Shown piece after piece: positions 25,961 through 35,443 of a stretch of DNA of 64,000 nt. Under the pieces are notes generated by a model. The model was not told the DNA's origin. It was given only the letters and a program-made list of their open reading frames with translations, and did no database searches. A program made the translations under genes and the position numbers. The stretch's first letter is position 1, and each line of letters opens with the position of its first letter. The DNA lies in assembly GCA_963732765.1 (NCBI GenBank), contig CAVTAS010000003.1, positions 806,001 through 870,000 of the forward strand, written 5' to 3'. The DNA is from JANYHF01 sp963732765 (lineage in GTDB: Bacteria > Pseudomonadota > Alphaproteobacteria > Rhizobiales > Hyphomicrobiaceae).

Positions 25961-28037
25961 TGGACCCCGACTGATTGGAGCTGGAAAGCCAAGACAAGCA
26001 CAGACGCACTGGCAATCGTCATACTTCTGACGATCCTGATCGCCATCGCGGTCTATCTCCTGCATTGGCTTTATCGCCATTCCTCCAAGGACCAGTCCTT
26101 CGTCCGGACGGGCCTCGGCGGCGAGAAGGTGGTGATGGGTGGCGGCGCGTTCCTGATCCCGATCGTGCACACCATCACGCGCGTCAATATGAACGCGACG
26201 CCGGTCGAGATCCGACGCCTGGGTGAGCGATCGCTCATTACCAAGAGCAAAATGCGGGTCGATGTCGTCGCCGAATTCCTGGTTCGTGTCATCGCCAGCA
26301 AGGCTGGCGTGTCGACGGCGGCCCGCACGCTCGGCGACCGCATGTCCAACCCGGCCGAATTGAAGGAGGTTGTGCAGGGCCGCTTCGTCGACGCCATGTC
26401 CGCGGTCGCCGCCACCATGACTATGGACGAAATCCATTCAAATCGCGGCCGTTACATCAAGGAGGTTGCAACGCTCGGCGCCAAGACGCTGGAAACCAAC
26501 GGGCTCGAACTGGAAAACGCGTCCCTCACCAGCCTGAACCAGACCGACGTCTCTGTGTTCAATCCCAACAACGCCTTCGATGCCGAGGGTTTTGCTCAGA
26601 CTCACGGAGCAAATCGAGGAGCGCCGCAAGCACCGAAACGAGATCGAGAACGACGCCCGCATCCAGATCACGCTGAAGGACTATGAGACCGAGCAGCGCG
26701 CGCTGGAAATCGCTCGCGACCTGGAATATGCGCGCATCGAGCAACACCGGGATATTGAGACCCGCAAAGCCGCACAACTGTCGCAAATCGCGGAAGAGCA
26801 CTCCAAGTCCTCGATTGGTATCGAGACGGCCAAGATCCGTGCCGAGCAGGAAGCCGAGCGCATCCGGATCGCGCGCGACAAGCTGATCGAGGCCGAGCGC
26901 ATCGCCTCGGCCAACGAAACGCGCACGCTCGCAATCAAGCAGCAGCAGTCCACCGATACGGCCAAGCTCGACAAGGATCGCCGCGTCGAGTCCTCGCGTA
27001 TCGAGTCCATGAAGGCCATCGATCTGCTCACCGTCGACAAGGACAAGCAGATCCGTGTCAGCAACGAGATCGCGTTGGTCGAACAAGACCGTATACGGAT
27101 TATGCGGCACTATCACGTTCAGCTCGAAAGGCTCAGCAAGGACGAGGAAATCGCCCAGGCCGAGATCGCCAAGAGCGAGAAGATCAAGCTCGCCGAAACC
27201 ACCGCCATGCGCAACATCGAGGACACTCAGATAGCGGTGAACCGCGACATCGAGCAGTTGCAGGTCGCGGCGCGCAGTTATAACGACCGCTTCGAGATCG
27301 AGCAGCGCAAGGAGATCGAGATCGTCGACAAGGAGCGACTGATCGCGGTGATCAACAAGTCGATTGAGGAGGCCTACGCGCAGACCAAGGTCGCCGAGGC
27401 GCGCAAGCTGCTGGCGCTAAGCGAAGAGCAGATCTTCAGCGCTCGCGACGAGGAGGCGGCCCAACGCGCCAAGCGCATCGACTTGATCAGCGCAGCCTCG
27501 CGCACCGAGCGTGAAGCCATGCGTGTGACTTCGTTCGCCAAGGCCGAAATGGAAGCGACGGAGTTCCGTGCGCAGGCCCGCATCGCCGAGGCAGAGGCCG
27601 ACGAGGTGCGCTTCCAGAAGGATGCGGCCGGACAACGGCTGCTCAACGAGTCCGAGAACATGCGCTCGGACGCCAGCCGCCGCAGCGCCATCTACGAGCA
27701 TCTGGTGCGTGCGCTGCCCAATATTATCCGGGAGACCGTCAAGCCGATGGAGAACATCGACTCGATCAAGATCCTGCAAGTCGATGGCCTTCCCGGCCTC
27801 AACAGCCCGTCGGAAGGTGGTGGCCATGGCGCGAATGGCGCCGCGACTGGCGAGGGCGGCAGCATGACCGACAGCGTCGTGAACTCGGCCATGAAGTACC
27901 GCACGCATGTCGCGCTGGTGGACGGCTTGATGAAGGAAATGGGGCTGCCGATCGAAAATCTCGGCAGCGCCGGCGGAATGCAGTTCCGCAACTTCCTCGC
28001 GCCTGGCGACAAAGGCGGTTCGGGTAAGGACGATTGA
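25961..28037 (+). pseudogene. SPFH/flotillin-like protein, frameshifted
   Basis: About 690 residues when rebuilt. An N-terminal membrane helix (ALAIVILLTILIAIAVYLLHW) is followed by the SPFH/PHB domain (FVRTGLGGEKVVMGGGAFLIPIVHTITRVNMN) and FNPNNAFDAEG. At the T4 run 26590-26593 one base is extra; skipping it gives DAEGLLRLTEQIEERRKHRNE, and the long EA-rich flotillin coiled coil then continues to about 27700. The C-terminus (SVVNSAMKYRTHVALVDGLMKEMGL) is typical of bacterial flotillin-like proteins. No ATG or GTG opens the N-terminal frame before the helix; the frame is open back into the previous gene, so the true start is unclear. Flotillin-like proteins organise membrane microdomains, which fits a run of membrane genes. 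Confidence 0.8.
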
Positions 28038-28071
28038 GCGTCTTTGTACTGACCTTCTGGATTGATCGGTT

Positions 28072-28527
28072 ATGGATAGATCGGACCGCCTGGACGTTGT
28101 CGATCGCCATGCCCTGGTCATGGCGATCTGGATCGCGCTTGGCGCGGCGGCGGCGATCCTTTTACATTTCGGCCTCGGGTCGGGCGGCCTCTGGGCTATC
28201 GCGGCGGGCTATGCCTGCGTGCTGGCTGCGTTCGCGGGGCATGTGATTGTCAACGCCGCCACGGAAACGACCTTCACCCGGCGCGAACTGGCTATGGGTC
28301 TAGTGGTTTACTTCGCGTGGGCCGTCTCGCTCGGCGTCGCGGCTTTGTTCGTCGCCGGCTTCCGCGATCATATGTTCGTGCCGCTCGTCATCGGCCTCCT
28401 GGTCATCGGCGCCTGCGTCATGTTCTATATGATTACGCATTTCGGCGTGCGCGTCGTGTTCGACGCCTTCAACGTCATCGGCAATTTCAGACCTGACGAC
28501 GTGAGGGGCAGGGAGGGGTGCCCATGA
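28072..28527 (+). CDS. Small membrane protein of unknown function
   Basis: 151 residues with four likely transmembrane segments (about 16-33, 37-58, 76-98 and 104-125) and a short charged tail (RPDDVRGREGCP). I recognise no family. It begins 34 bases after the flotillin-like gene and its stop overlaps the symporter start as ATGA, so it is probably a partner or small subunit of the symporter or an accessory of the flotillin-like protein. The start ATG at 28072 is the only good choice before the first helix. Confidence 0.7.
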   Translation: MDRSDRLDVVDRHALVMAIWIALGAAAAILLHFGLGSGGLWAIAAGYACVLAAFAGHVIVNAATETTFTRRELAMGLVVYFAWAVSLGVAALFVAGFRDHMFVPLVIGLLVIGACVMFYMITHFGVRVVFDAFNVIGNFRPDDVRGREGCP

Positions 28528-30302
28528 CGACGCTCCTTCTCGCATCCCTCGGCATCTCGTTCGTTTACGCGGTGTACATCGCGACGGCCAGCGCCAGCGC
28601 TGCGCCCAAGTCAGCCGATTTCCTCAACGGCGGCCTCAACATCCCGGCCTGGGCCTACATCTTTGGCGCGGCCGGTATTGTCGTGGCGGCGCTCGGTCTT
28701 GAAGACCACCTGCTGCTGCTCGCCAGCTACGGCCTGCAGTATAACCATGCCGTCCTCGGCCTGATCCTCGCCGCGCTCGCCGAAACCGGCACGCTGATCG
28801 AGCACGCCACCGGCGGCGTCCTGCCAGCAGTACTCGTGATCTGGGGATCGACCTTCTGTCTCGGCCTCTATGCCATCATCGGCGGCTGGCGCGGGATGGT
28901 TTATGTGATCGCCGCCCAGTCGCTGGTCGTCCTGGTACTCCTGATCGTCACGGCCGTAACTGTCGGGCTGACGCAACCGGGCACACCGTTCGCCTGGCAC
29001 GGCATATCCGTACCCGGCTCAATAGCATCCGACCGCCTTCCCGGCGTGATCCAGTTCACCACGGGCTTCGGTAAGACCATCCCCGCAGCCGGCCTTTGGA
29101 CCACGACGCAGATCGTATCCTTCGCCATAGCGCTTACCGGCATCCCCTTGAGCCTTGGCTTCGCCTTGCATGGCGTCAGTACGATGGGCCGCACCGGCCT
29201 CGCCTTAAGCCAGGTCTGGATGGTTTCCGGCATCGCCACCGGCCTGCTGCTGTTCGTCGGCCCCCTGCTTGCCGCAGAGATCTCAACCGGCGCGCATCCA
29301 ACCATCAGCACACTTGCGGCCTTCGCGAAATGGCTGGCGCTCAAGGATGAACTGCTCGCCGTTGGCTTCCTGCTCGCGCTTGTCATCTCGCAGCAAATCG
29401 CAGTCGCTTTCTGCGTCACCTCCGGGGCCTCGATCCGCACCACCGATGTCGTCGTGCGCTATCTGCGCCCAGACCTCACCGGCAGCGGCCAGCGTACCGC
29501 CGCGCGCATTGCGATCGGCTGCATTGCCCTGGCCGTAGCATCGCTCGCTAGCATTGCCCCGCTTCCGATGGCACTGTTGTCTACGCTTACTCTCAGCCTG
29601 TCGGCACAACTCCTTCCCGCCTATTTCGGCCTGTGCTGGCCGCCCTGGATCAGCCGCAGCGGCGTGGTCACCGGACTGATCTTCGGCTTGGTCTTCGTCG
29701 TCATGACGGAGCCGGTCGGCCTGATCCCGTTAGAGCGGCTGTTCCTCGATCTGCCCTGGGGACGCTGGCCGTTGACTATCCATTCAGCCGCCTGGGGGCT
29801 GTTCTTCAATTTGGGCTTCTGCATCATCGTCTCGCTCTGGACATGTCACGAGCCCGAGCGCGAATACCGCGACCGCCTGCATGACGAGTTCGCCCGCAGC
29901 TCCGGCAATGCGCTCGGCGGCCGGGCCACGCGTGCCGCAAAATGGTCGCTGACGCTGAACTGGGCCTTCTGTGCCCTCGGCCCCGGCGCCATTTTGGGCA
30001 ACACATTGTTTAGCCGACAGACGTTCGGGCTGCCGGGGCAGGCTGCAGTCCCCTCACTCTTCGTCTGGCAGATCGCCTCTTGGTTTGTTGGCATCCTGCT
30101 GGTCTGGTGGCTGGCCTACCAGAGCCGTCTCGGCGTGATCGATGCCGTGCCAAGCCGGACGATCCAACTCGGCACCGTTCGAGGGCCGTTGACCTCGCCC
30201 GCGCAACCCGCCTGGATAACCCGCTCGCTGTCGCGTCTGACCCGGCGCTCGGGGACGGATAGCAGGCCGTTGCCTCAAGGCAGATCCGTGAGGCTCCGGT
30301 AG
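28524..30302 (+). CDS. Sodium:solute symporter (SSS) family transporter
   Basis: 592 residues from the ATG that overlaps the preceding stop; a GTG 6 bases earlier is possible. It is hydrophobic along its length, with 12-14 segments. SSS-like features are LNIPAWAYIFGAAG near the first core helices, the long stretch LVISQQIAVAFCVTSGASIRTTDVVVRYLRPDLT around residue 300, and LSAQLLPAYFGLCWPPWISRSGVVTGLIFGLVF around 365. The C-terminus is basic and probably cytoplasmic. The substrate is unknown; together with the ABC genes it suggests that the cluster can take up more than one form of its compound. Confidence 0.7.
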   Translation: MTTLLLASLGISFVYAVYIATASASAAPKSADFLNGGLNIPAWAYIFGAAGIVVAALGLEDHLLLLASYGLQYNHAVLGLILAALAETGTLIEHATGGVLPAVLVIWGSTFCLGLYAIIGGWRGMVYVIAAQSLVVLVLLIVTAVTVGLTQPGTPFAWHGISVPGSIASDRLPGVIQFTTGFGKTIPAAGLWTTTQIVSFAIALTGIPLSLGFALHGVSTMGRTGLALSQVWMVSGIATGLLLFVGPLLAAEISTGAHPTISTLAAFAKWLALKDELLAVGFLLALVISQQIAVAFCVTSGASIRTTDVVVRYLRPDLTGSGQRTAARIAIGCIALAVASLASIAPLPMALLSTLTLSLSAQLLPAYFGLCWPPWISRSGVVTGLIFGLVFVVMTEPVGLIPLERLFLDLPWGRWPLTIHSAAWGLFFNLGFCIIVSLWTCHEPEREYRDRLHDEFARSSGNALGGRATRAAKWSLTLNWAFCALGPGAILGNTLFSRQTFGLPGQAAVPSLFVWQIASWFVGILLVWWLAYQSRLGVIDAVPSRTIQLGTVRGPLTSPAQPAWITRSLSRLTRRSGTDSRPLPQGRSVRLR

Positions 30303-30425
30303 ATCCGAGCACTCTACGCCGGAAATACACAACCGAGCCGCTGGACGAAGCCTAACTTGGGTTAGTAGACTTGTCACAATCGGAGCCCAAGCCGCATGCA
30401 CCGGCTGGCAGCGGGAGTGACGGCC

Positions 30426-30832
30426 ATGGATCTGCGTCAACTGCGCTATTTCGCCAAGGTCGTCGAAAGCGGATCCTTTTCCAAGGCGGCGAATCTGCTG
30501 CACGTCGCCCAGCCGGCGCTCAGCCAGCACGTCCGGCACATGGAGGAGGAACAGGGCGTCGTGCTGCGGCACCGCGCGGCCTGGGCTTCGGAATTCTGCC
30601 GCGCATGGCAGTGCAGCGCGAAAGTATAGACGGCATTTTCCGGGTCTGGAAATTCGGGGTGCCACCGATCTCACGAAAGGTGTATCTGGCCTATTCAGCC
30701 GAGCGCCCGCTGCCCAAGGCACCGCGCGCTATCGCCCAACTCTCGTGGGAAATCCTGCGCCAGCTGGTGCGCGATTCCGTCTGGACAGCGGAACTTTCCC
30801 ACGAGCGAAATTCGCCAAAACTGTTTAGCTGA
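30426..30832 (+). pseudogene. LysR-type regulator remnant with the middle deleted
   Basis: The ATG at 30426 opens a clear LysR helix-turn-helix (MDLRQLRYFAKVVESGSFSKAANLLHVAQPALSQHVRHMEEEQG). After about 48 residues, near 30570-30590, the sequence jumps to the far C-terminus of the effector domain in another frame: GLGFGILPRMAVQ, VPPISRKVYLAYSAERPLPKAP and IAQLSWEILRQLV. About 170-200 codons are missing and the parts are out of frame, so no regulator is made. It probably once controlled the transport operon upstream or the CoA-transferase operon downstream. Confidence 0.82.
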
Positions 30833-30959
30833 ACAACACCAGCCGAGCCTCGCTAAATTTCACAAAACGCTATACCCATCATTGCGAATCTTTATTGGAC
30901 TTCGGGGCTCCCCAGGGGCAATTTTTGTGCGCGACATCGCGAAGAACGAGGAGCGAACG

Positions 30960-32108
30960 ATGGCCGGCGCGCTGGCAGGAATAACAGTCGTTGCCTTGGA
31001 GCAGGCTGTGGCCGCACCGCTGGCCACCTCGCGGTTGGCCGATGCCGGCGCGCGCGTCATCAAGCTGGAACGCCCCGAGGGCGATTTTGCCCGCGGCTAC
31101 GATGCCGATGTGCACGGCCTTTCGAGCTACTTCGTCTGGAACAATCGCGGCAAGGAATCCTGCACGGTCGATCTGAAGACCCCTGGCGATCTGGCCCTGG
31201 TCAACGCCATGTTGGCCAAGAGCGATGTCTTCGTACACAACCTTGCGCCCGGCGCGACCGAACGCCTGGGGTTGGGATCGGCGAGCCTGCGGTCACGTTT
31301 TCCGCGGCTGATTGTATGCGAGATCAGCGGTTATACGCCGGGCACGCCCGATTATGATCGCAAGGCCTACGACCTTCTGATCCAGGCCGAAGCTGGGCTT
31401 GCCCATGTCACGGGATCGGCGACGTCGGGCCCGAGCCGCGTCGGTATTTCGATTTGCGATATCTCGACCGGACAGGCCGCTTACGCCGCCATCCTGGAGG
31501 CGCTGCTCCGGCGTGAGCGGAGCAACGAGGGTGGCTTGCTGCAGATTTCGCTGTTCGACACCATTGCCGAGTACATGACCGTGCCCTATCTCGGTCGCCG
31601 CTATGCCGACCGGGAGCCCAGGCGGGTGGGCCTCGCTCACCCCAGTATCGCGCCCTATGGTGTCTTTTATGCCGTCGACGGAGAGATCCTGATCTCAATC
31701 CAGAACGACCGCGAATGGCAGACGTTTTGCGAGACCATCCTGCAGCAACCGGCGCTCGCAAACGATGCGCGCTTCGCCAGAAATACGGCGCGGACGGCTA
31801 ATCGCGACGCGCTTGACCAGCTGATTCAGGAGCGCATCGGGCAGCAGACACTGGTGCAGCTGTGCGCTGAGCTGGACGCCAATCGGATTGCCTACGGACG
31901 GATTTCCACCATGGCGGATCTCAACGAGCACCGCAGCGCCACCACGGCAAGCATCAATACCCCAGCGGGACGAGTTGAGATACCCGCGCCACCCGTTATC
32001 GTCGACGGCTTGCGCCCAGTCCTAGGCAGGGTTCCGGGCCAGGGCGAACACACAGAGGCCTTGCGCCGGGAATTCCTTCCGCAAGCGCAGAGCCGCGCCA
32101 CGAGGTAA
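30960..32108 (+). CDS. Class III CoA-transferase (CaiB/BaiF family)
   Basis: 382 residues. The ATG at 30960 after GAGGAGCGA is preferred to an upstream extension. Motifs include VVALEQAVAAPLATSRLADAGARVIKLERPEGDFAR at the N-terminus, NRGKESCTVDLKTPGD near residue 63, VFVHNLAPGATERLG near 95, and an Asp in YDRKAYDLLIQAEAGL near 140, the position of the catalytic Asp that forms the CoA-anhydride. LAHPSIAPYGVF near 225 is also typical. It transfers CoA from an acyl-CoA donor to a carboxylic acid. It heads a run with MmgE/PrpD and an acyl-CoA dehydrogenase, so it likely activates the acid they process. Confidence 0.9.
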   Translation: MAGALAGITVVALEQAVAAPLATSRLADAGARVIKLERPEGDFARGYDADVHGLSSYFVWNNRGKESCTVDLKTPGDLALVNAMLAKSDVFVHNLAPGATERLGLGSASLRSRFPRLIVCEISGYTPGTPDYDRKAYDLLIQAEAGLAHVTGSATSGPSRVGISICDISTGQAAYAAILEALLRRERSNEGGLLQISLFDTIAEYMTVPYLGRRYADREPRRVGLAHPSIAPYGVFYAVDGEILISIQNDREWQTFCETILQQPALANDARFARNTARTANRDALDQLIQERIGQQTLVQLCAELDANRIAYGRISTMADLNEHRSATTASINTPAGRVEIPAPPVIVDGLRPVLGRVPGQGEHTEALRREFLPQAQSRATR

Positions 32109-32113
32109 GCTAC

Positions 32114-33448
32114 ATGAGCCTGACACGCGATCTGACGCAGTTGATCCGTCGCAAGACAGTTAGTGACGCCGACTTGAAGTGCGCCGCCCTGTTCGTGCTC
32201 GACACGCTGGCCTGTGCCATTGCGGGGAGGGATGCTGCCCCGGCACGCATGCTGAGGACGATCGCCCCGCCCGCCCGGAGCGACGTTGCCCGCCGTGCCT
32301 TCCTAGTAGGCGGGCTTGCCCACATACTCGAGATGGACGACCTGCATCGCGATTCCGTTACACATCCGGGCTCCGTCGTGACCCCCGCCGCCTGGGCCAT
32401 TACCGAGGACCGTAACTTCGGCGGGCGCCAGTTCCTGGAGGCTGTGCTGGCCGGCTACGAGGCTTGCTGCCGCGTGGGCAACGCCGTCGGTAAGACGCAC
32501 TACCGCGTCTGGCATAACACTTCCACCTGTGGCCCCTTCGGCTCGACGATGGCGGTCGCACAGCTGATCGGACTCAGCGAGGATGAGACTGTGTGGGCGC
32601 TCGGCAATGCCGGTACGCAATCCTCAGGGCTATGGGAGTTCCTGGCGACCGGTGCCATGAGCAAGCATCTGCATACCGCGCGTGGCGCCGAATCCGGTGT
32701 GCTGGCAGCTCTGCTCGCCAAGGAAGGTTTTTCGGGTCCTGAGAAGATCCTCGAAGGCGAGAAGGGTTTCTTCGCCGGTCTGTGCGCCGACCCGATTCCG
32801 CAGGCCGTGACCGCCGATCCTGGGCGGCGCTGGGAACTGACCAACACGTCGATCAAACCGTGGCCCTGCTGCCGGCATACCCATCCGGCCATCGATGCTG
32901 CGCTCGAGCTGCACGCGGCCCTGAAAGGCGCTAAGATCGCGCGCGTTTCAGTCGGGGCTTATCGTGCCGCCATCGATGTCTGCGACCGTCCTACGCCACA
33001 AGATCCGTACAGCGCCAAATTCTCGCTGCAGCACACGGTGGCCATTGCGCTCACAGACGGGTGCGTCAACCAGGCGAGCTTCGATGCCGATGCACGCGCT
33101 CGCATGGCGGGCGAACGAGCCAAGGTTTCCGTCAGCGTCGCCCCCAAGATCGATGCTGCCTATCCCAAGGCCTGGGGCGTCGAGTTCAGCGTCGAGACCG
33201 CCGATGGCCGCAAGCTCTCGGCTGCTCGCCGCGACGCCAAGGGCGACCCCGAGAACCCGCTCTCCGAACAGGAGCTGACGGCCAAGGCCCGCGCGATGCT
33301 TCTGGAGTCGGGTCTGGCTGAAGCCCGCGTGGATACGTTCATCGCGGCGGTGCTAGACCTTGCCTCCGACAAGCCAGTCCGGAGTTTGGACTTGCTGTCC
33401 TACGTCGAACCGATGGACACTCCAACCCGCCAGATACGGAGCGCGTGA
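32114..33448 (+). CDS. MmgE/PrpD family protein
   Basis: 444 residues. Family marks are LFVLDTLACAIAG near residue 25, HILEMDDLHRDSVTHPGSVVTPAA near 70, GYEACCRVGNAVG near 115, LWEFLATGAMSKHLHTARGAESGVLAALLAKEGFSGP near 170, and SIKPWPCCRHTHPAIDAAL near 245. Characterised relatives are 2-methylcitrate dehydratase and cis-aconitate decarboxylase; others isomerise or dehydrate small acids. It lies 5 bases after the CoA-transferase stop and overlaps the acyl-CoA dehydrogenase start, so the three genes form one operon. The reaction is likely on a C5-C7 dicarboxylic or tricarboxylic acid (inference). Confidence 0.9.
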   Translation: MSLTRDLTQLIRRKTVSDADLKCAALFVLDTLACAIAGRDAAPARMLRTIAPPARSDVARRAFLVGGLAHILEMDDLHRDSVTHPGSVVTPAAWAITEDRNFGGRQFLEAVLAGYEACCRVGNAVGKTHYRVWHNTSTCGPFGSTMAVAQLIGLSEDETVWALGNAGTQSSGLWEFLATGAMSKHLHTARGAESGVLAALLAKEGFSGPEKILEGEKGFFAGLCADPIPQAVTADPGRRWELTNTSIKPWPCCRHTHPAIDAALELHAALKGAKIARVSVGAYRAAIDVCDRPTPQDPYSAKFSLQHTVAIALTDGCVNQASFDADARARMAGERAKVSVSVAPKIDAAYPKAWGVEFSVETADGRKLSAARRDAKGDPENPLSEQELTAKARAMLLESGLAEARVDTFIAAVLDLASDKPVRSLDLLSYVEPMDTPTRQIRSA

Positions 33449-34611
33449 GCACCATGCAAGACGACGATCCGCACAAGGATATCCGCGAGGGCGTGCGTAA
33501 ACTCTGCGAGCGCTTTCCGGGTGAATACTGGCGCAAACTCGATGCCGCGCGCGCTTATCCTGCCGAGTTTGTGCAGGCGCTGACTGATGCCGGCTATCTG
33601 GCAACGCTCATTCCCGAGGAGTATGGCGGGATCGGCCTTACCTTAGGCGCCGCGGCCGCGGTGCTGGAAGAAGTGCAGCACGCCGGCTGCAATGGCGCGG
33701 CCTGCCATGCGCAAATGTATGTGATGGGCACCGTGCTGCGCCACGGCAATGCGCAACAGAAGCGGCGCTATCTGCCCGATATCGCGGCCGGAAAACTGCG
33801 GCTGCAGGCCTTCGGCGTCACCGAGCCTGGGAGCGGCACCGACACCAAATCCATCCGAACCTTCGCCAAGAAGACTGGCGACCATTACATCGTGAACGGA
33901 CAGAAAATCTGGACCAGCCGCGCCGAATATTCTGATCTCATGCTGCTGCTCGCTCGCACTACGCCGCGCGAGGAGGTCAAGAAACCTACCGACGGCCTGT
34001 CGGTGTTCATTCTCGATATGCGCGAGGCCACTGGCAAGGGCCTGACTATCCGCCCGATCCGTACCATGATGAACCATTCGACGACGGAGGTGTTCTTCGA
34101 GAACGTCAGGATCTCCGCCGAGAATCTGGTTGGCGAGGAAGGCAAGGGCTTCCGTTACATCCTCTCGGGCATGAATGCCGAGCGCATTCTGATCGCGGCC
34201 GAATGCGTCGGCGACGCCAAATGGCTGATCGAGAAGGCTTCGGCCTACGCCAAGGAGCGCGTCGTGTTCGGCCGGCCGATCGGCGCCAACCAGGGCATCC
34301 AGTTCCCGATTGCTCGCGCCTATGCCAACATGCGGGCGGCTGAGCTGATGGTGCGCGAAGCCGCTAAGCTCTACGAGGCCGGCAAGGATTGCGGCGCCGA
34401 GGCCAACATGGCCAAGATGCTCGCCGCCGACGCCTCCAACGAAGCTGCTAACGCCTGCATCCAAACCCACGGCGGCTTTGGCTTTGCCGAGGAGTACGAC
34501 ATCGAGCGCAAGTTCCGCGAGACCCGGCTCTATCAGGTGGCGCCGATCTCGACCAATCTGATCTTGTCCTATCTCTCCGAGCATGTTCTCGGCATGCCGC
34601 GTTCATATTAG
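33445..34611 (+). CDS. Acyl-CoA dehydrogenase
   Basis: 388 residues, standard length. The GTG at 33445 overlaps the preceding stop (GTGA); an ATG 9 bases later is an alternative. Motifs are QAFGVTEPGSGTDTKSI near residue 127 (signature 1, FAD and substrate binding), YIVNGQKIWTSRAEYSD near 150, ASAYAKERVVFGRPIGANQGIQFPIA near 270, and IQTHGGFGFAEEYDIERKFRETRL near 345 (signature 2). The base at the usual catalytic Glu position would be in FAEEYDIE. It oxidises acyl-CoA to enoyl-CoA and passes electrons to ETF. The partners upstream suggest a branched or dicarboxylic acyl-CoA substrate. Confidence 0.9.
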   Translation: MSTMQDDDPHKDIREGVRKLCERFPGEYWRKLDAARAYPAEFVQALTDAGYLATLIPEEYGGIGLTLGAAAAVLEEVQHAGCNGAACHAQMYVMGTVLRHGNAQQKRRYLPDIAAGKLRLQAFGVTEPGSGTDTKSIRTFAKKTGDHYIVNGQKIWTSRAEYSDLMLLLARTTPREEVKKPTDGLSVFILDMREATGKGLTIRPIRTMMNHSTTEVFFENVRISAENLVGEEGKGFRYILSGMNAERILIAAECVGDAKWLIEKASAYAKERVVFGRPIGANQGIQFPIARAYANMRAAELMVREAAKLYEAGKDCGAEANMAKMLAADASNEAANACIQTHGGFGFAEEYDIERKFRETRLYQVAPISTNLILSYLSEHVLGMPRSY

Positions 34612-34700
34612 CTCCGGGTACAACGTACCATGAGCACTGTTCCGGCAGGCTACGTGGACTGAATCACGAGCGTTACAGATCTTCTGCCGAAGGATCGAAC

Positions 34701-35443
34701 ATGACTATTTCCGACACGCTTTTGAGCCGCCTCAAAGACAAGAGCTTGGTGGTGGAGCGGGATTGCTCGGAGGCGGCTGGCATGGGCGGTCGGCTTCGGG
34801 TGCGACGTTCCCCGTCATCAATCCTTCGACGGGCGACACACTGGCAATGGTGCCTGATTTCTCACGCGCCGAGATTTCCAAGGCCATCGACGTCGCTTAT
34901 GTGGCGCAGAAGGAGTGGGCAACTCGCACGGGCAAGGAGCGCGGCGCGATCTTACGTGGCTGGTACGACCTGGTTATCGCGCACACCGATGATCACGCGG
35001 CCATTCTCACCTCCGAAATGGGCAAGCCGCTAGCCGAGGCGCGCGGAGAAATTCTCTACGGCGCCTCCTACATCGAATGGAATAGCGAGGAAGCCAAGCG
35101 CGTTTATGGCGTGGCCCGTGAAGAGACCTTCGGTCCGCTCGCGCCGCTCTTCAAGTTCCGCGACGTCGAGGATGTCATCGCCACGGCCAACGACACCGAA
35201 TTCGGCCTGGCGTCGTACTTCTACACCAACGATGTGAGCAAGGCCTGGGCGGTCGCCGAAGCCCTTGAGTACGGCATGGTTGGCATCAGTACCGGGATCA
35301 TCTCGACTGAGGTCGCTCCCTTCGGTGGCGTCAAACAATCAGGGGTCGGACGCGAAGGTTCGATGTACGGCATCGACGATTGCATCGAGCTGAAGTACTT
35401 GTGTTTTGGACGGATCGGTTTGCAACCGAAACTCACCAACTAG
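34701..35443 (+). pseudogene. Succinate-semialdehyde-dehydrogenase-like ALDH with internal deletion and frameshift
   Basis: The N-terminus (MTISDTLLSRLKDKSLVVERD) starts at 34701; a frameshift near 34760 leads to GGGWHGRSASGATFPVINPSTGDTL, and the protein follows GabD-type enzymes to TSEMGKPLAEARGEILYGASYIEWNSEEAKRVYG. At about 35109 it jumps directly to REETFGPLAPLFKFRDVEDVIATANDTEFGLASYFYT and on to the normal C-terminus. The missing part, roughly 230 codons, holds most of the NAD-binding domain and the catalytic Cys and Glu, so the product cannot be active. A GAAGGATC ribosome site remains. Confidence 0.85.

Noticed and set aside
24382..26046. Long minus-strand frame (554 codons) opposite the second permease and rhodopsin-like gene
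   Set aside because: The plus strand holds conserved membrane proteins; the antisense product is hydrophilic, repetitive and has no domain.
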